From positions 492,678-556,677 of the forward strand of contig NZ_SDHW01000003.1 of assembly GCF_004118265.1 (NCBI RefSeq): a DNA stretch of 64,000 nt, given 5' to 3'. The DNA comes from Lacibacter luteus (GTDB lineage: Bacteria > Bacteroidota > Bacteroidia > Chitinophagales > Chitinophagaceae). Shown one piece after another: positions 37,144-46,142 of this stretch. The translations under genes were made by a program, and so were the position numbers. Each line of letters opens with the position of its first letter. Position 1 is the first letter of the stretch. The notes under the pieces were generated by a model that was not told the DNA's origin, made no database searches, and saw only the letters and a list, made by a program, of their open reading frames with translations.

Positions 37144-39996
37144 TCAACTGATCACCTTTTTCCCTTTTAATTTGTTATATAATACTGCTACAGCATTTTT
37201 TTTCTCATAAAATTCGTCGAGCTTTTTGATTACAGAGTTGAGTGTTTCTATTTTTTCGTTTTTCTGAATGTTCAAGGCAATTTCAGTTTTTAAGAGACCG
37301 CTTACATCCTCGTGCTTTTGCTGCAACTCATTTATCCGGTGTTGAAATGCTACTTTAATTGAATGGAGTTCTTTTTTTTCTGTTTCCAGCCTTCTGGTAG
37401 TATCATAAAGCATATTGCTTTGATCTATTAGTTTGCTCACTTGTTCTGAAAATGTTTGTAGCTGTTGTTTTAAGTCAACCAATGCAGCCTCTTTTGCTTG
37501 CAGGTTTGTTTCAAGTAACTCCTTAGCAATAGCGTTGAGTTTCAATTTTTCCTGAAGCTTTATATTTTCCGTAAGTTGGGCTGTACTTTTTTCTCTCAAC
37601 AATAGTATGAGGGTATTGCTGTCAGCAGCTTCTTTCATTAACGCATTCACTTTGTTATTTAGTGAATTGATTTGCTCCTGAAACGCTGATGTTTTTTTGG
37701 GGTCTTGTGCTTCATGCAGCAATGAAACCAGTTTTTCATACATCACTATATTGAGCGATTCTTTAGCCGCAAAAAATTTCAACTCTTTGTCTATTGAATT
37801 TAGTCTCGATACTATGTTTGTTTGGCTTTCCTCATCAGTATTTGCGGTGTAGTTTAAAGTTGATGGAAAATATTTTAATACCTGAAGTTGTTCGTTACTT
37901 AAAGCAGAAATGGATATCTCGATAAATGTGGCATTCTTAAGTTGGAGATTAGACGCCTCGTTTGATTTAATAATGATATAGGGATCGTCGGAAGCAGCTA
38001 TCTGTACTGTTTTCCCCGGCCAGTTAATTTTGTCTTCAATTAACAATACATCATTTTGCTCATCCGCTATTTTATTCCATATCCATAAAACCGACCCCGC
38101 GTCATCTGTAAGTTTTATATCATGTATGTTTAGAAGCCCAATTCTATTTCCTATATCAAGCCTTATTGCGTCAATTTCGGAGGAGTTGATTGGTGTTTTG
38201 TATCTAACTACATTAATTTCAGTAGTCAATTCTGCTAATTGCGAGGCAGAATCAGTTTCAGAAAAATCAATACCGGGGTACCTCCAAAAAAATTGAATTG
38301 CTATTTGACTTAATGGTTCAAATACTGAATTCTTAAATAAATGGGCTTGTAAATACTCTTCAGTATCGGAATATTTAATACCGGAATCAAAGAAAACATC
38401 AGGAACTGTTTCAACAACTTCTTTCAACAACTCTCTTTCTTTTTCTCTGTAATACACCAAATCCAATAACTCCTTATTAAAAATATCTTTTAATACATCT
38501 AATACAATTTCGGACCGACTATGATAATAGCCGCTTTCCGGTCTTTGAATCTTATCAATGTAGCTAAATGAATAATAAAAGCCTCTAAATAGAACATAAT
38601 CTAACCGTAACTTCTCTTTTACTAGCCATTCTAAATCAAATAATTGAAAGCCTTCTCCATTTTCTAAGCCAAAAGCATTAAAGGGACTTGCATCGAAATA
38701 TTTACCATCAAGAAAATAATATCCTTCCTCGGTTTTTACTGATTTCGAAAGCAAATATGCAGCCCATGGTTTAAACCAATTATAAACATCAGTAATATGC
38801 CAGTTTTTTTGATTAACTATTTTTAATAACCCATTTAAGTATAGATCTCCTTGTATATATTCATGCTCCGTTAGATCGTGAACTATTTTTTTAGACCTGT
38901 TTTGAAATGCCTGATGTTTTTTTTCACGACAAACCAAGTAGCCATTCTCATTTTTTATAAACTTATTTACTTTACAGAATTCGGGCTTTCTTGATTCTGT
39001 ACTAAATGTATATGCCAGGGCATTTATTTCAAGTTTGCTAACATCTGAGTTGGAAGCCAATACTAAAAATGAGTTGGCTAAATCTCCTGTTAGGTTGTTT
39101 TTAGCAATTAAAGGCCACACGGCTTCCTCTGAAAAGCTGGACGGGTAGGGAGAACTTTTATAGTAGGTTGTTCTTGTTTTTAAAATATCAGCAATATTTA
39201 TTGTCTGATCCTGTACGCCATTAGTTGTGATAATCGCTAAAGGAAATTTATAATCGGGAAATGCAAACAAAAAATCCTGCACTTTAAATTCGGCGTCGTG
39301 AAGTAATTGTTCAAGCTCTTTTTTCCCAAATGTAACAGGCCCCTTTTTATCGTATCTGTTCTCAAGCCCAATATACGGCTCATCGAGATGATCTTCAGGG
39401 GCCCCGGCGAAATACTTTAAGCCTAGCCTGTTCTCAATAGCAATAATCAACGACCCATCTGGCTTTAAGAACTTTTTTGCTTTTTTTAGTATTTCTTGTA
39501 TTGGGTTTTGTGCGTCGCTATATATACTCGAACACTCAAGCACACCAATAAGAGTAACAATGTCAAATTTTTTATCTATATCAAAATCCAGAAAGTTATC
39601 ATTATATACTTGTACATTCTGTAAATCTCGGCACCTCATTCCTGTAATCTCAGATCTTCTTCTGCCACCTTCTAATGCAATTACTTCTTTTCCTGTTTCA
39701 GCCAAATATCTTGTTATGGCACCACATCCAGATCCTACTTCTAATATCTCGGCATCTTTAATAATATTTATTACTGGATATAGCAAGTTTACTCTCTGAG
39801 AACTTAAATGATATTTGGTAGGCCAGTCGATTATTTTTTTATTTAATTCTTGTGATCCAACAGATAAATCCTCCGAAGTTTGAATAGCATTTAAAATATT
39901 GGCTTCGTTTTCATCTCCATCAGAATAACGAAAGGTTTTTTTTTCATTTGGCAGCCATACAAAACCCTCCTTTGTGTACCTTTCAGATATATTCAT
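37144..39996 (-). CDS. Methyltransferase, kinase-like and coiled-coil protein (WbdD-like architecture)
   Basis: This 950-residue protein has a class I SAM methyltransferase domain near 50-270 (EILEVGSGCGAITRYLAE, then DIVTLIGVLECS). A middle domain around 330-480 carries DASPFNAFGLENG and FQLFDLEWL, resembling the D-x4-N and DFE-like motifs of small-molecule kinases. A long C-terminal coiled coil rich in Lys, Glu, Gln and Leu runs from about 770 to 930. The order matches WbdD, the chain terminator and length ruler of ABC-exported O-antigens. The kinase assignment is tentative. It is the first gene of the leftward operon that ends with the exporter. Confidence 0.8.
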   Translation of the reverse strand: MNISERYTKEGFVWLPNEKKTFRYSDGDENEANILNAIQTSEDLSVGSQELNKKIIDWPTKYHLSSQRVNLLYPVINIIKDAEILEVGSGCGAITRYLAETGKEVIALEGGRRRSEITGMRCRDLQNVQVYNDNFLDFDIDKKFDIVTLIGVLECSSIYSDAQNPIQEILKKAKKFLKPDGSLIIAIENRLGLKYFAGAPEDHLDEPYIGLENRYDKKGPVTFGKKELEQLLHDAEFKVQDFLFAFPDYKFPLAIITTNGVQDQTINIADILKTRTTYYKSSPYPSSFSEEAVWPLIAKNNLTGDLANSFLVLASNSDVSKLEINALAYTFSTESRKPEFCKVNKFIKNENGYLVCREKKHQAFQNRSKKIVHDLTEHEYIQGDLYLNGLLKIVNQKNWHITDVYNWFKPWAAYLLSKSVKTEEGYYFLDGKYFDASPFNAFGLENGEGFQLFDLEWLVKEKLRLDYVLFRGFYYSFSYIDKIQRPESGYYHSRSEIVLDVLKDIFNKELLDLVYYREKERELLKEVVETVPDVFFDSGIKYSDTEEYLQAHLFKNSVFEPLSQIAIQFFWRYPGIDFSETDSASQLAELTTEINVVRYKTPINSSEIDAIRLDIGNRIGLLNIHDIKLTDDAGSVLWIWNKIADEQNDVLLIEDKINWPGKTVQIAASDDPYIIIKSNEASNLQLKNATFIEISISALSNEQLQVLKYFPSTLNYTANTDEESQTNIVSRLNSIDKELKFFAAKESLNIVMYEKLVSLLHEAQDPKKTSAFQEQINSLNNKVNALMKEAADSNTLILLLREKSTAQLTENIKLQEKLKLNAIAKELLETNLQAKEAALVDLKQQLQTFSEQVSKLIDQSNMLYDTTRRLETEKKELHSIKVAFQHRINELQQKHEDVSGLLKTEIALNIQKNEKIETLNSVIKKLDEFYEKKNAVAVLYNKLKGKKVIS

Positions 39997-40203
39997 GAAT
40001 CTGTTTTTTTTGATTAAAAGACTCGACCACTATTCTTCTGATGTGTTCAAGTCTTCTTCGAGCCTTTTACATGTAAATTCTTTTATCGGTATACAGTTAA
40101 AAATGCTGTTCAGCCATCATGTAAAATAAACCAATGTAGAAGCTGTTCTTATTAATAAACACTTATTCCTTACCGTGTAATTTCAAGTACCAATGGTTTC
40201 TTG

Positions 40204-40590
40204 TTATTTTCTAAACAGCTTTTCTCTCAATGTTCCCAGCAAACTTCTTTTTTCATACGTCCGCTTATACCACTCAATATCATTCTGGTAACGGCGTATA
40301 TCTTCAAGCAGTTTATTAATCAATTGTTTCGATCCTTCCTGTCTGCGTATTTCATCTTTCAGCTGTTTTTCAGCTTCTTCTTTTTCTTTTTGTTCATCGA
40401 GCAACTGTTGCTCCATTTTTTGCAGCTGGTCAATAAGATCTTCTATACGGTCACGCTTATCGTCATTCTCCGAAAGAAGATGCGTATAAACCTGGCGTAA
40501 AACATCTTCCAGGGGAAGATCTTTTAAGTTGCCTGCTAAAGCAACCAGTTTGCCCGTGTCGTTAGGTTGTGTTTGTCCCTGTGTTCCCAT
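40204..40590 (-). CDS. Small coiled-coil protein of unknown function
   Basis: This 128-residue hydrophilic protein has a short N-terminal Gly/Gln/Thr-rich segment. Almost all of the rest is charged heptad-like helix (about 30-110, rich in Glu, Lys, Asp and Gln), ending in a basic tail (KRSLLGTLREKLFRK). No catalytic motif is present. It sits between a GT4 gene and the WbdD-like gene, both leftward, so it may be a scaffold or length-control partner, but that rests on position alone. Confidence 0.65.
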   Translation of the reverse strand: MGTQGQTQPNDTGKLVALAGNLKDLPLEDVLRQVYTHLLSENDDKRDRIEDLIDQLQKMEQQLLDEQKEKEEAEKQLKDEIRRQEGSKQLINKLLEDIRRYQNDIEWYKRTYEKRSLLGTLREKLFRK

Positions 40591-40611
40591 TTTTGTTAGA
40601 TATAGAGTGGT

Positions 40612-41679
40612 TTAATAGGCGTAAGCAATACGATAATTTCCGGCACTGCTGGCTGCATTAAATTCTGTGCTGCACAAACTTTTTGAGTAAGAGCCCATAG
40701 CTTCCAGCATAAACGGATTGTTGATATAATAGAGGATTTGTGTGCATGCCTGTTCGATGGAGTCATACAAATCGCCATTTAAACCATAGCGGATAATATC
40801 TTTATTTCCAATGCAATTTGAAAGAATCAGCGGTTTGCTTAACGCCATTGCATCAAGCACACCAAAAGAAAGACCTTCATAATCGGCAGTGGAAAGATAA
40901 AGGGATGCTTTTGAGAGTTCTCTTTTTACATCGTCCTCCAACAACCATCCGGTAATACGTATGTTGGGCGAGGTTAATACACCTCTGTCTGCACCATCAC
41001 CTATCCAAACAAATTCTACATGTGGATACAATAAAAAATGCTCAGCTATTTGGTTAAACCGTTTTGGATTTTTTTGTGCAAGAATACGACCGCTAAAAGC
41101 AATGGTGAATTTCTCTTGGTTATAATCGGCATTTCTTACCGGCTTAACAGAGCTGGTGCCATTGTTTATATAAGTTGCCTGAATCCCTAAGTTGCGATAT
41201 GCTTCAGCCTCCGATGCAGAAACGCAGACTACTTTTCCCCCAAATGAATTGCCAATCAATTCAAGTTGTTTATAAACTGCCCGTTTAACACGACTGTCTT
41301 TTACAAGAAAAGGAGCGCCGTTGGGAGTGTAAATAACCTGTTTAATATTCAGCCATCTGCAAACCAACCTTCCTAAAAAACCGCTTTTTGATGAGTGTAA
41401 ATGAACAGCGTCTACATTACGGAAACGTTTAAGAATGGTATATAATTCAAATAATGCACGGGTGTCTTTTACAAGATGCAACCCTCTTTGGGCCGATTTC
41501 CAATGAATGAATTTTACCTGGCTGGGGGGGAAAAGTTTTTTTACCTCGGCTCGTTCCATTACTTCCGGCCGCTCTCCATGTATAACAATATGATAATCTT
41601 CCGGCAGATGCTCTACCAGTGATTTTACAAAGGTTACTACACCGCTTGCAAACGGTTCCACAACATGAACAATTCTCAT
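40612..41679 (-). CDS. Glycosyltransferase family 4
   Basis: This 355-residue GT-B enzyme starts MRIVHVVEPFASGVVTFVKSL. It has the acceptor-side region DAVHLHSSKSGFLGRL, then IAFSGRILAQKNPKRF, and the donor-binding acidic stretch STADYEGLSFGVLDAMAL. The pattern is typical of WcaL/capsular GT4 proteins. It precedes the coiled-coil gene by 21 bases in the same direction. Confidence 0.9.
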   Translation of the reverse strand: MRIVHVVEPFASGVVTFVKSLVEHLPEDYHIVIHGERPEVMERAEVKKLFPPSQVKFIHWKSAQRGLHLVKDTRALFELYTILKRFRNVDAVHLHSSKSGFLGRLVCRWLNIKQVIYTPNGAPFLVKDSRVKRAVYKQLELIGNSFGGKVVCVSASEAEAYRNLGIQATYINNGTSSVKPVRNADYNQEKFTIAFSGRILAQKNPKRFNQIAEHFLLYPHVEFVWIGDGADRGVLTSPNIRITGWLLEDDVKRELSKASLYLSTADYEGLSFGVLDAMALSKPLILSNCIGNKDIIRYGLNGDLYDSIEQACTQILYYINNPFMLEAMGSYSKSLCSTEFNAASSAGNYRIAYAY

Positions 41680-41839
41680 TTACAGGTATTGTTATTTTTC
41701 TCAGGTCTTGTTTAACTAGTTATCAACCATGACAAGTGTTAAACGTAAACCGCTGCAAAGTTATTTGCTTGGCAGTTAAGAGGCTGCACACTTATGCTTC
41801 AAAGAACACACTTATGAACTTTGACGATTTTTTATTTTT

Positions 41840-42646
41840 TCAATGTGGAAAAATAAAACGCTTAATTGGGGTGATGAGTTTATATGGAAGCAATAAAAGT
41901 AAATATTGCCGTAATAAACCAACGCAAGTTAACAATTTATTAAAGCCGTAGTGCTTTATTATCTTAGTTTTTGATTTTATCTGTTGTCGTCTTTTTTGTG
42001 CACTTATTCCTTGTGTGTTTATTTCTGTTTCAACTAACATTTCCTGCAGAATGTGCGTTTGAAATTTCTTCATTAACTCAAAGAAAAAAGCATAGTCTTC
42101 TGCATAAGGGAAATTGTAAGGATAAAGTGCTGTTTGCTTAAGCGATTCGTTTCTGTACATAACTGTGGGGTGTATAAAACTGCACTTTAGATGCATTTGT
42201 TTGCGAATTACATAATGCTTCTCTGCAGCTTTGTAAACGAATCGGATTTTTTTTACGGGGTCAACAAACAAACACAAAGAACCAAGTAGTGACATGTAAG
42301 TGTTTTCATTTAAAAATTTCACTTGCTTTTCAAAGCGCTCTTCTCTGCATACATCGCCGCAATCTAACCGGGCGGTATACAATGCATCGTTTCGTTGAAG
42401 GATTAAACGGAGACCGGTATTTAACGCTTCCGTAATTCCTTTGTTTTCGTTGAAGCGGATGATCTCTATCTGCAACCGTTGCAGAACATCTTCCGGCAGT
42501 AACTCCATTGTTACGGGCACAGTACTTCCATCATCTACAAGCAAAATCCTGCATTTGCCTTTAGGATATACCACCGAACGAAGCGACCGGATCAATCCTT
42601 CAACATTATTGTAGCATGGAATTAAAAGATAAAAATCGAGCATCAT
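41840..42646 (-). CDS. Glycosyltransferase family 2
   Basis: This 268-residue GT-A protein has MLDFYLLIPCYNNVEGLIRSL, ILLVDDGSTVP, NKGITEALNTGL and the acidic TARLDCGDVCREERF. The start at 42646 leaves 11 bases after the comM remnant; an in-frame start at 42670 would overlap it. The C-terminal region is basic with hydrophobic residues and may touch the membrane. It is transcribed in the same direction as comM and is separated from the rest of the locus by about 160 bases. Confidence 0.82.
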   Translation of the reverse strand: MMLDFYLLIPCYNNVEGLIRSLRSVVYPKGKCRILLVDDGSTVPVTMELLPEDVLQRLQIEIIRFNENKGITEALNTGLRLILQRNDALYTARLDCGDVCREERFEKQVKFLNENTYMSLLGSLCLFVDPVKKIRFVYKAAEKHYVIRKQMHLKCSFIHPTVMYRNESLKQTALYPYNFPYAEDYAFFFELMKKFQTHILQEMLVETEINTQGISAQKRRQQIKSKTKIIKHYGFNKLLTCVGLLRQYLLLLLPYKLITPIKRFIFPH

Positions 42647-42657
42647 CAATGTTATAC

Positions 42658-43148
42658 TTAACCCGCCCAACCTTCTCTGTCTAAACTGCGGTATTGAATG
42701 GCTTCGGCCAGGTGTTCAATTTTAATATCGTTGCTTTGTGCAAGATCGGCAATGGTACGACTAACTTTTAAAATACGGTCGTATGCCCTTGCACTTAAAT
42801 TTAATTTATCCATTGCAGCTTTTAACAACGTTTGCCCGGCTTGCGAAATAACGCAGATCTCTTTCAGTTGTTTGCTGCTCATTTGTGCATTGGCGTAAAT
42901 GCCTTCCACATCTTTGTAACGTTGCTCCTGTATTTCACGTGCTGCAATAACCCGTTCACGAATAACAGCACTTGCTTCGCTGTTTTCTGTTTTTGATAAT
43001 TCGCTGAAGGGTACAGGTGTTACTTCCACATGCAAATCGATACGATCTAACAAGGGACCCGATATTTTATTGAGATATTTCTGGACTGCACCGGGCGGAC
43101 AGGTACATTCTTTTTCAGGATGATTGTAAAATCCGCAAGGACATTCCT
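42658..43148 (-). pseudogene. comM: comM (Mg-chelatase-like ATPase, YifB family), C-terminal remnant
   Basis: About 160 residues match the C-terminus of ComM/YifB: CPCGFYNHPEKECTCPP, QKYLNKISGPLLDRIDLHVEV, and the terminal helical region ending IQYRSLDREGWAG. Full-length proteins of about 510 residues have an N-terminal Lon-like domain and an AAA+ core with Walker motifs, all absent here. Family similarity stops just upstream of CPCG, and the sequence beyond is unrelated. I read this as comM split by an integrated element whose left end is at about 43148; the N-terminal half should lie beyond the right edge of the window. Confidence 0.85.
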
Positions 43149-43160
43149 GTGTTGCCTTTT
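43138..43160. other. Left junction (att-like) of the island inserted in comM
   Basis: Coding similarity to comM ends within this stretch, next to the Cys-Pro-Cys codons. To the right the sequence belongs to the island. No second copy of this junction was found in the rest of the window, so the crossover site can only be placed to within about 15 bases. Confidence 0.6.
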
Positions 43161-43190
43161 TCCAAAAAGAAATCTGTAGCTGAACGTCCA

Positions 43191-43571
43191 ATGCCAAATT
43201 CATATCCTAAAGTGCTGAAAACCATAGGAGATCATATACGAGCATGGAGAATTAAAAATAATGTAACACAAAGTAAGTTGGCAACTCTTCTGCGAGTTTC
43301 AGAGGATACAATTGTGGGATGGGAGAAAAATAGGAATACCCCAACTTTTCGACAGATGCCGGCCATTACTGAATTGTTAGGCTATCTCCCCGTCAAAATT
43401 GATATGTCTTGCGTAGGTGGGAGGGTGCTTCAGTTCCGTTATTTAAATGGCTTAAGTCCAAAAGATTTTGGTCGGTTGATTAACACTGATCCTTCTACCG
43501 TGAGGTCTTGGGAGAACAATACTCAATTTCCATCCTTCAAAAAGCTACTTGTAATTGAGGGAATAATCTAA
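43191..43571 (+). CDS. XRE-family regulator with two helix-turn-helix segments
   Basis: This 126-residue DNA-binding protein has a first HTH at about 10-60 (IGDHIRAWRIKNNVTQSKLA, EDTIVGWEKNRNTP) and a second similar segment at about 80-120 (GLSPKDFGRLINTDPSTVRSW). The ATG at 43191 is preferred over a GTG at 43149, which would start in the comM junction. It is the first gene of the island and reads inward. It may control the island's own genes. Confidence 0.78.
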   Translation: MPNSYPKVLKTIGDHIRAWRIKNNVTQSKLATLLRVSEDTIVGWEKNRNTPTFRQMPAITELLGYLPVKIDMSCVGGRVLQFRYLNGLSPKDFGRLINTDPSTVRSWENNTQFPSFKKLLVIEGII

Positions 43572-43668
43572 TTTGGATAAGATACGGGTACTTTGGAAAA
43601 AATGGAATATGGCTCAGGGTGCTAACATTTGTTCTTTTTCGATTTTACTTAAATGAACCTTTTCTAGA

Positions 43669-43676
43669 TAGATTTG
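43669..43676 (+). promoter_or_regulatory. Candidate -7 element for the small gene at 43696
   Basis: TAGATTTG matches TAnnTTTG, 20 bases before the ATG at 43696. The upstream TTTTAC at about 43644 could serve as a weak -33 element. Confidence 0.4.
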
Positions 43677-43695
43677 CCTTTTGATCTAATATTAT

Positions 43696-43899
43696 ATGCA
43701 GATAAAAGATAAAATCGAATTGAAAGAAGCGGCCATACGGTTACAACTAGAGACATTACGGAAAAAGCTTAATGAGGGACGACAACGTTATAATCAGAAC
43801 AATAACGACTGGCAATACTATCCGTCTTTGACTCATACAGAGAAAAAGTTAAATGAGCTTTTGGAGTTTTTTGACCTTGAGAGCCCAAGAAACGAATGA
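43696..43899 (+). CDS. Small charged helical protein, unknown
   Basis: This 67-residue protein is largely one amphipathic helix rich in Lys, Glu, Arg and Leu (KEAAIRLQLETLRKKL), with a short Tyr/Trp-containing middle (DWQYYPSL). Reasons to accept it are a -7-like element just upstream, its own ATG and the lack of a competing ORF. No family is recognised. It lies between the XRE gene and a leftward membrane-protein gene. Confidence 0.45.
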   Translation: MQIKDKIELKEAAIRLQLETLRKKLNEGRQRYNQNNNDWQYYPSLTHTEKKLNELLEFFDLESPRNE

Positions 43900-44038
43900 A
43901 GAATATTTCAAATAATTTGTTACTTTGTGATGATAATTTGTATAGGGATTATTAATAATTTCTTCCAAAATATTGGCACAATAAAACTGTTTGCTAAAGA
44001 GACAGGCACAGTTAAACCATCTGGTACCAATACTTCAA

Positions 44039-44575
44039 CTAAGGGTGGTGGGAAAAAATAGTGCTAATTATTACTCCTGCAGTTAAAAGGGTTGAAAGTA
44101 CTGTAGTTATCAATGCAACGCCATAAAATAATTGACGCTGTGTGTTTTTCTTTATCAATATTTCAATACGTTCTTGATAACGTATGAGTTCGTGATAATA
44201 AATGACTGTTGTTTTTTCAGTTTCTGTATAATCTGGATTATCCAAATAAGTGCAAAAGATCTCTTCTGGGGGAGACCCTTTGAAAATAACTCCCTTTGGA
44301 AACATCAAAATAACAACACAGAAAAGGTCAATTAGAAATAAAAAACTCAGTAAAACAATCCATTCATATTCAGGATTTGTTTTAAAATTATATCCAACGA
44401 AGCCAGACATTGCGACAATCGTGATCTTTCCAAGACCTATTGATTTTTCCGTTAATGAAGTTGATTCGCCTAAAATATCATCGAATCTGTCTTTTGCTTG
44501 ACTAAATAGGAATTTATAAGACTCAAGGGGAAGATTTTCCCAGTTTTCGGCAATATCCTTCCAAGCACGTGGCAT
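44039..44575 (-). CDS. Membrane protein with three hydrophobic segments, unknown
   Basis: This 178-residue protein has hydrophobic segments near 50-66 (KITIVAMSGFVGY), 72-95 (WIVLLSFLFLIDLFCVVILMF) and 150-172 (the C-terminal end). A charged cytoplasmic-looking stretch lies between the second and third. No family is recognised. Small membrane proteins of this general plan are used as effectors in several bacterial defence systems, but it also simply neighbours the two-component genes in the same direction. Confidence 0.6.
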   Translation of the reverse strand: MPRAWKDIAENWENLPLESYKFLFSQAKDRFDDILGESTSLTEKSIGLGKITIVAMSGFVGYNFKTNPEYEWIVLLSFLFLIDLFCVVILMFPKGVIFKGSPPEEIFCTYLDNPDYTETEKTTVIYYHELIRYQERIEILIKKNTQRQLFYGVALITTVLSTLLTAGVIISTIFSHHP

Positions 44576-44654
44576 AATTAGAGGTTGAATAAATTTAGTT
44601 AATATTAGAATGAACTTTAAAATCCCAACAGCTTAATATTTTACCGACGATCCG

Positions 44655-45335
44655 TTAAATTTTAACCAGATTGTTTTTCACTGCATACATAGCCAAGCTT
44701 ACTCGGCTTTTAACCTGAAATTTCTGAAAGAGAGATTCTCTATACCCATCAATTGTTTTTGGACTCAGATTCATTCGATCAGCAATCTGACTATACGTTA
44801 ACTCGGTGCAAGCCAGTTTGAGAAACTCTCTTTCGTTCTCCGTCAAAATAAGTGCAGATCCTTGTTTTAGTCTGATTTCCGGGTTAGTGGACTGAATATT
44901 CTGTGCCATTATACCGGAAACCAAGTCGGAATAATAAAACCCTTTATTTGCGATTGCTTCAAGAGCTTGATGCATATCCTCCACTTCAATATCTTTTGAT
45001 AAATATCCTTTTACACCCATTCGAAGCATTCTCATAATAGGCTCCTCTGTTTCAAACATCGACACAACAAGAATGCTTATGTCTGGATGATATTTTCTGA
45101 GCCAATCGACTGCTTCATATCCATTTAAGTCCGGCATGTCTATGTCCATTAGAATGATGTCGGGAGGAGATTTACTTTTTAATTTATCCTTCAAATCATT
45201 CCCATTTTCTGCTTCAAAAAGAATAGAATATTTATTCTCTTTATCACCAAGGCTAATTAGCTTTATTAATCCTTTGCGAAATAGATTATGGTCATCCACA
45301 ATTGCGATCTTTAAAGGTGTCTTTGTTGGTAACAT
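44655..45335 (-). CDS. Response regulator, NarL/LuxR type
   Basis: This 226-residue protein has a receiver domain (about 8-130) with the acidic pocket in VDDHNLFRKG, the phosphorylated Asp in ILMDIDMPDLNGYE, and the conserved Lys in YLSKDIEVEDM. A LuxR-type HTH (about 160-220) carries TENEREFLKLACTELTYSQI and NLSPKTIDGYRESLF. It follows the kinase gene by 3 bases, so the two are a cognate pair. It is likely a transcription regulator; targets could include the divergent operon at 47518, though this is inference. Confidence 0.93.
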   Translation of the reverse strand: MLPTKTPLKIAIVDDHNLFRKGLIKLISLGDKENKYSILFEAENGNDLKDKLKSKSPPDIILMDIDMPDLNGYEAVDWLRKYHPDISILVVSMFETEEPIMRMLRMGVKGYLSKDIEVEDMHQALEAIANKGFYYSDLVSGIMAQNIQSTNPEIRLKQGSALILTENEREFLKLACTELTYSQIADRMNLSPKTIDGYRESLFQKFQVKSRVSLAMYAVKNNLVKI

Positions 45336-45338
45336 ACA

Positions 45339-46142
45339 TTATTTTGTTTGCTCTCTTGGTATAATTATAACGAAAGATGTGCCCTCGTTTGGTTTGCTGT
45401 TTAGCAAGACTTCCGCATTGATAAGATGTGCTCTTTTCTTAATATTCATAAGTCCAGTGCTCCCTTTCTCTGCTACTTGTTCTAATGCTAGATCAATGTC
45501 GAATCCAATTCCATCATCCGCAACCTCAAGTCTGAAGGAAGTGGGTGAAAAAATGATTGTAGCTGTGACTCTTTTTGCTTTTGAGTATTTTACAGTATTG
45601 TTGAGGATTTCCTGACAAAGACGGAATAATATTATTTCATGCTCAGCAGCAAAACGATATTCTTCTCCGGTCTTGGTTATACTGACTTCATATTTTTTTG
45701 TTTTAGATAATCTGGTCAATTCATTATCGAGAGCTTTTACAAATCCAATGTGTAATATGTGATCGGTATTTAAACTGCTGCTCAACGCTTTTAATTCCCC
45801 TAAAAGCTGTTTAGCCAAAGATTTTGTTTCAAGGATATTTTCTTTTATTTCACTTGAACTTTGTGGTAGTATTTCTGATAGATTGATGTTAATAAGAGAA
45901 ACGAGATGACTGAAATTCGCATGTAGTTCTTTCGAGATGTGGTCAAGCGTTTGTTCCTGAATTTCTAACTTTGATTGAAGTAATGTCTGGTTAAATGCCT
46001 CTCTGAGTTCTAATACTTCCTGTTGGTGTCGATATCGTTTTCGCTGGTATAAAAAAAGGAAATATATAAGGGTACCGCCAATGAGTAATATCAGAGTCGT
46101 TGAAATTATGATTGTAAGTGCTATCACTTCTGAGGTTTGCAT
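45339..46142 (-). CDS. Sensor histidine kinase (HisKA_3/NarX-like)
   Basis: This 267-residue protein has one N-terminal membrane helix (about 8-30), a coiled segment, the dimerisation/phosphoacceptor region with the candidate His in ISKELHANFSHL, and an HATPase domain with the N-box LCQEILNNTVKYSKAKR, ADDGIGFDI and GSTGLMNIKKRA. It lacks its own sensory domain, so the 7TM protein encoded just before it is a plausible sensor. The start may be 46142 or 46169; both overlap the upstream gene. Confidence 0.9.
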   Translation of the reverse strand: MQTSEVIALTIIISTTLILLIGGTLIYFLFLYQRKRYRHQQEVLELREAFNQTLLQSKLEIQEQTLDHISKELHANFSHLVSLININLSEILPQSSSEIKENILETKSLAKQLLGELKALSSSLNTDHILHIGFVKALDNELTRLSKTKKYEVSITKTGEEYRFAAEHEIILFRLCQEILNNTVKYSKAKRVTATIIFSPTSFRLEVADDGIGFDIDLALEQVAEKGSTGLMNIKKRAHLINAEVLLNSKPNEGTSFVIIIPREQTK

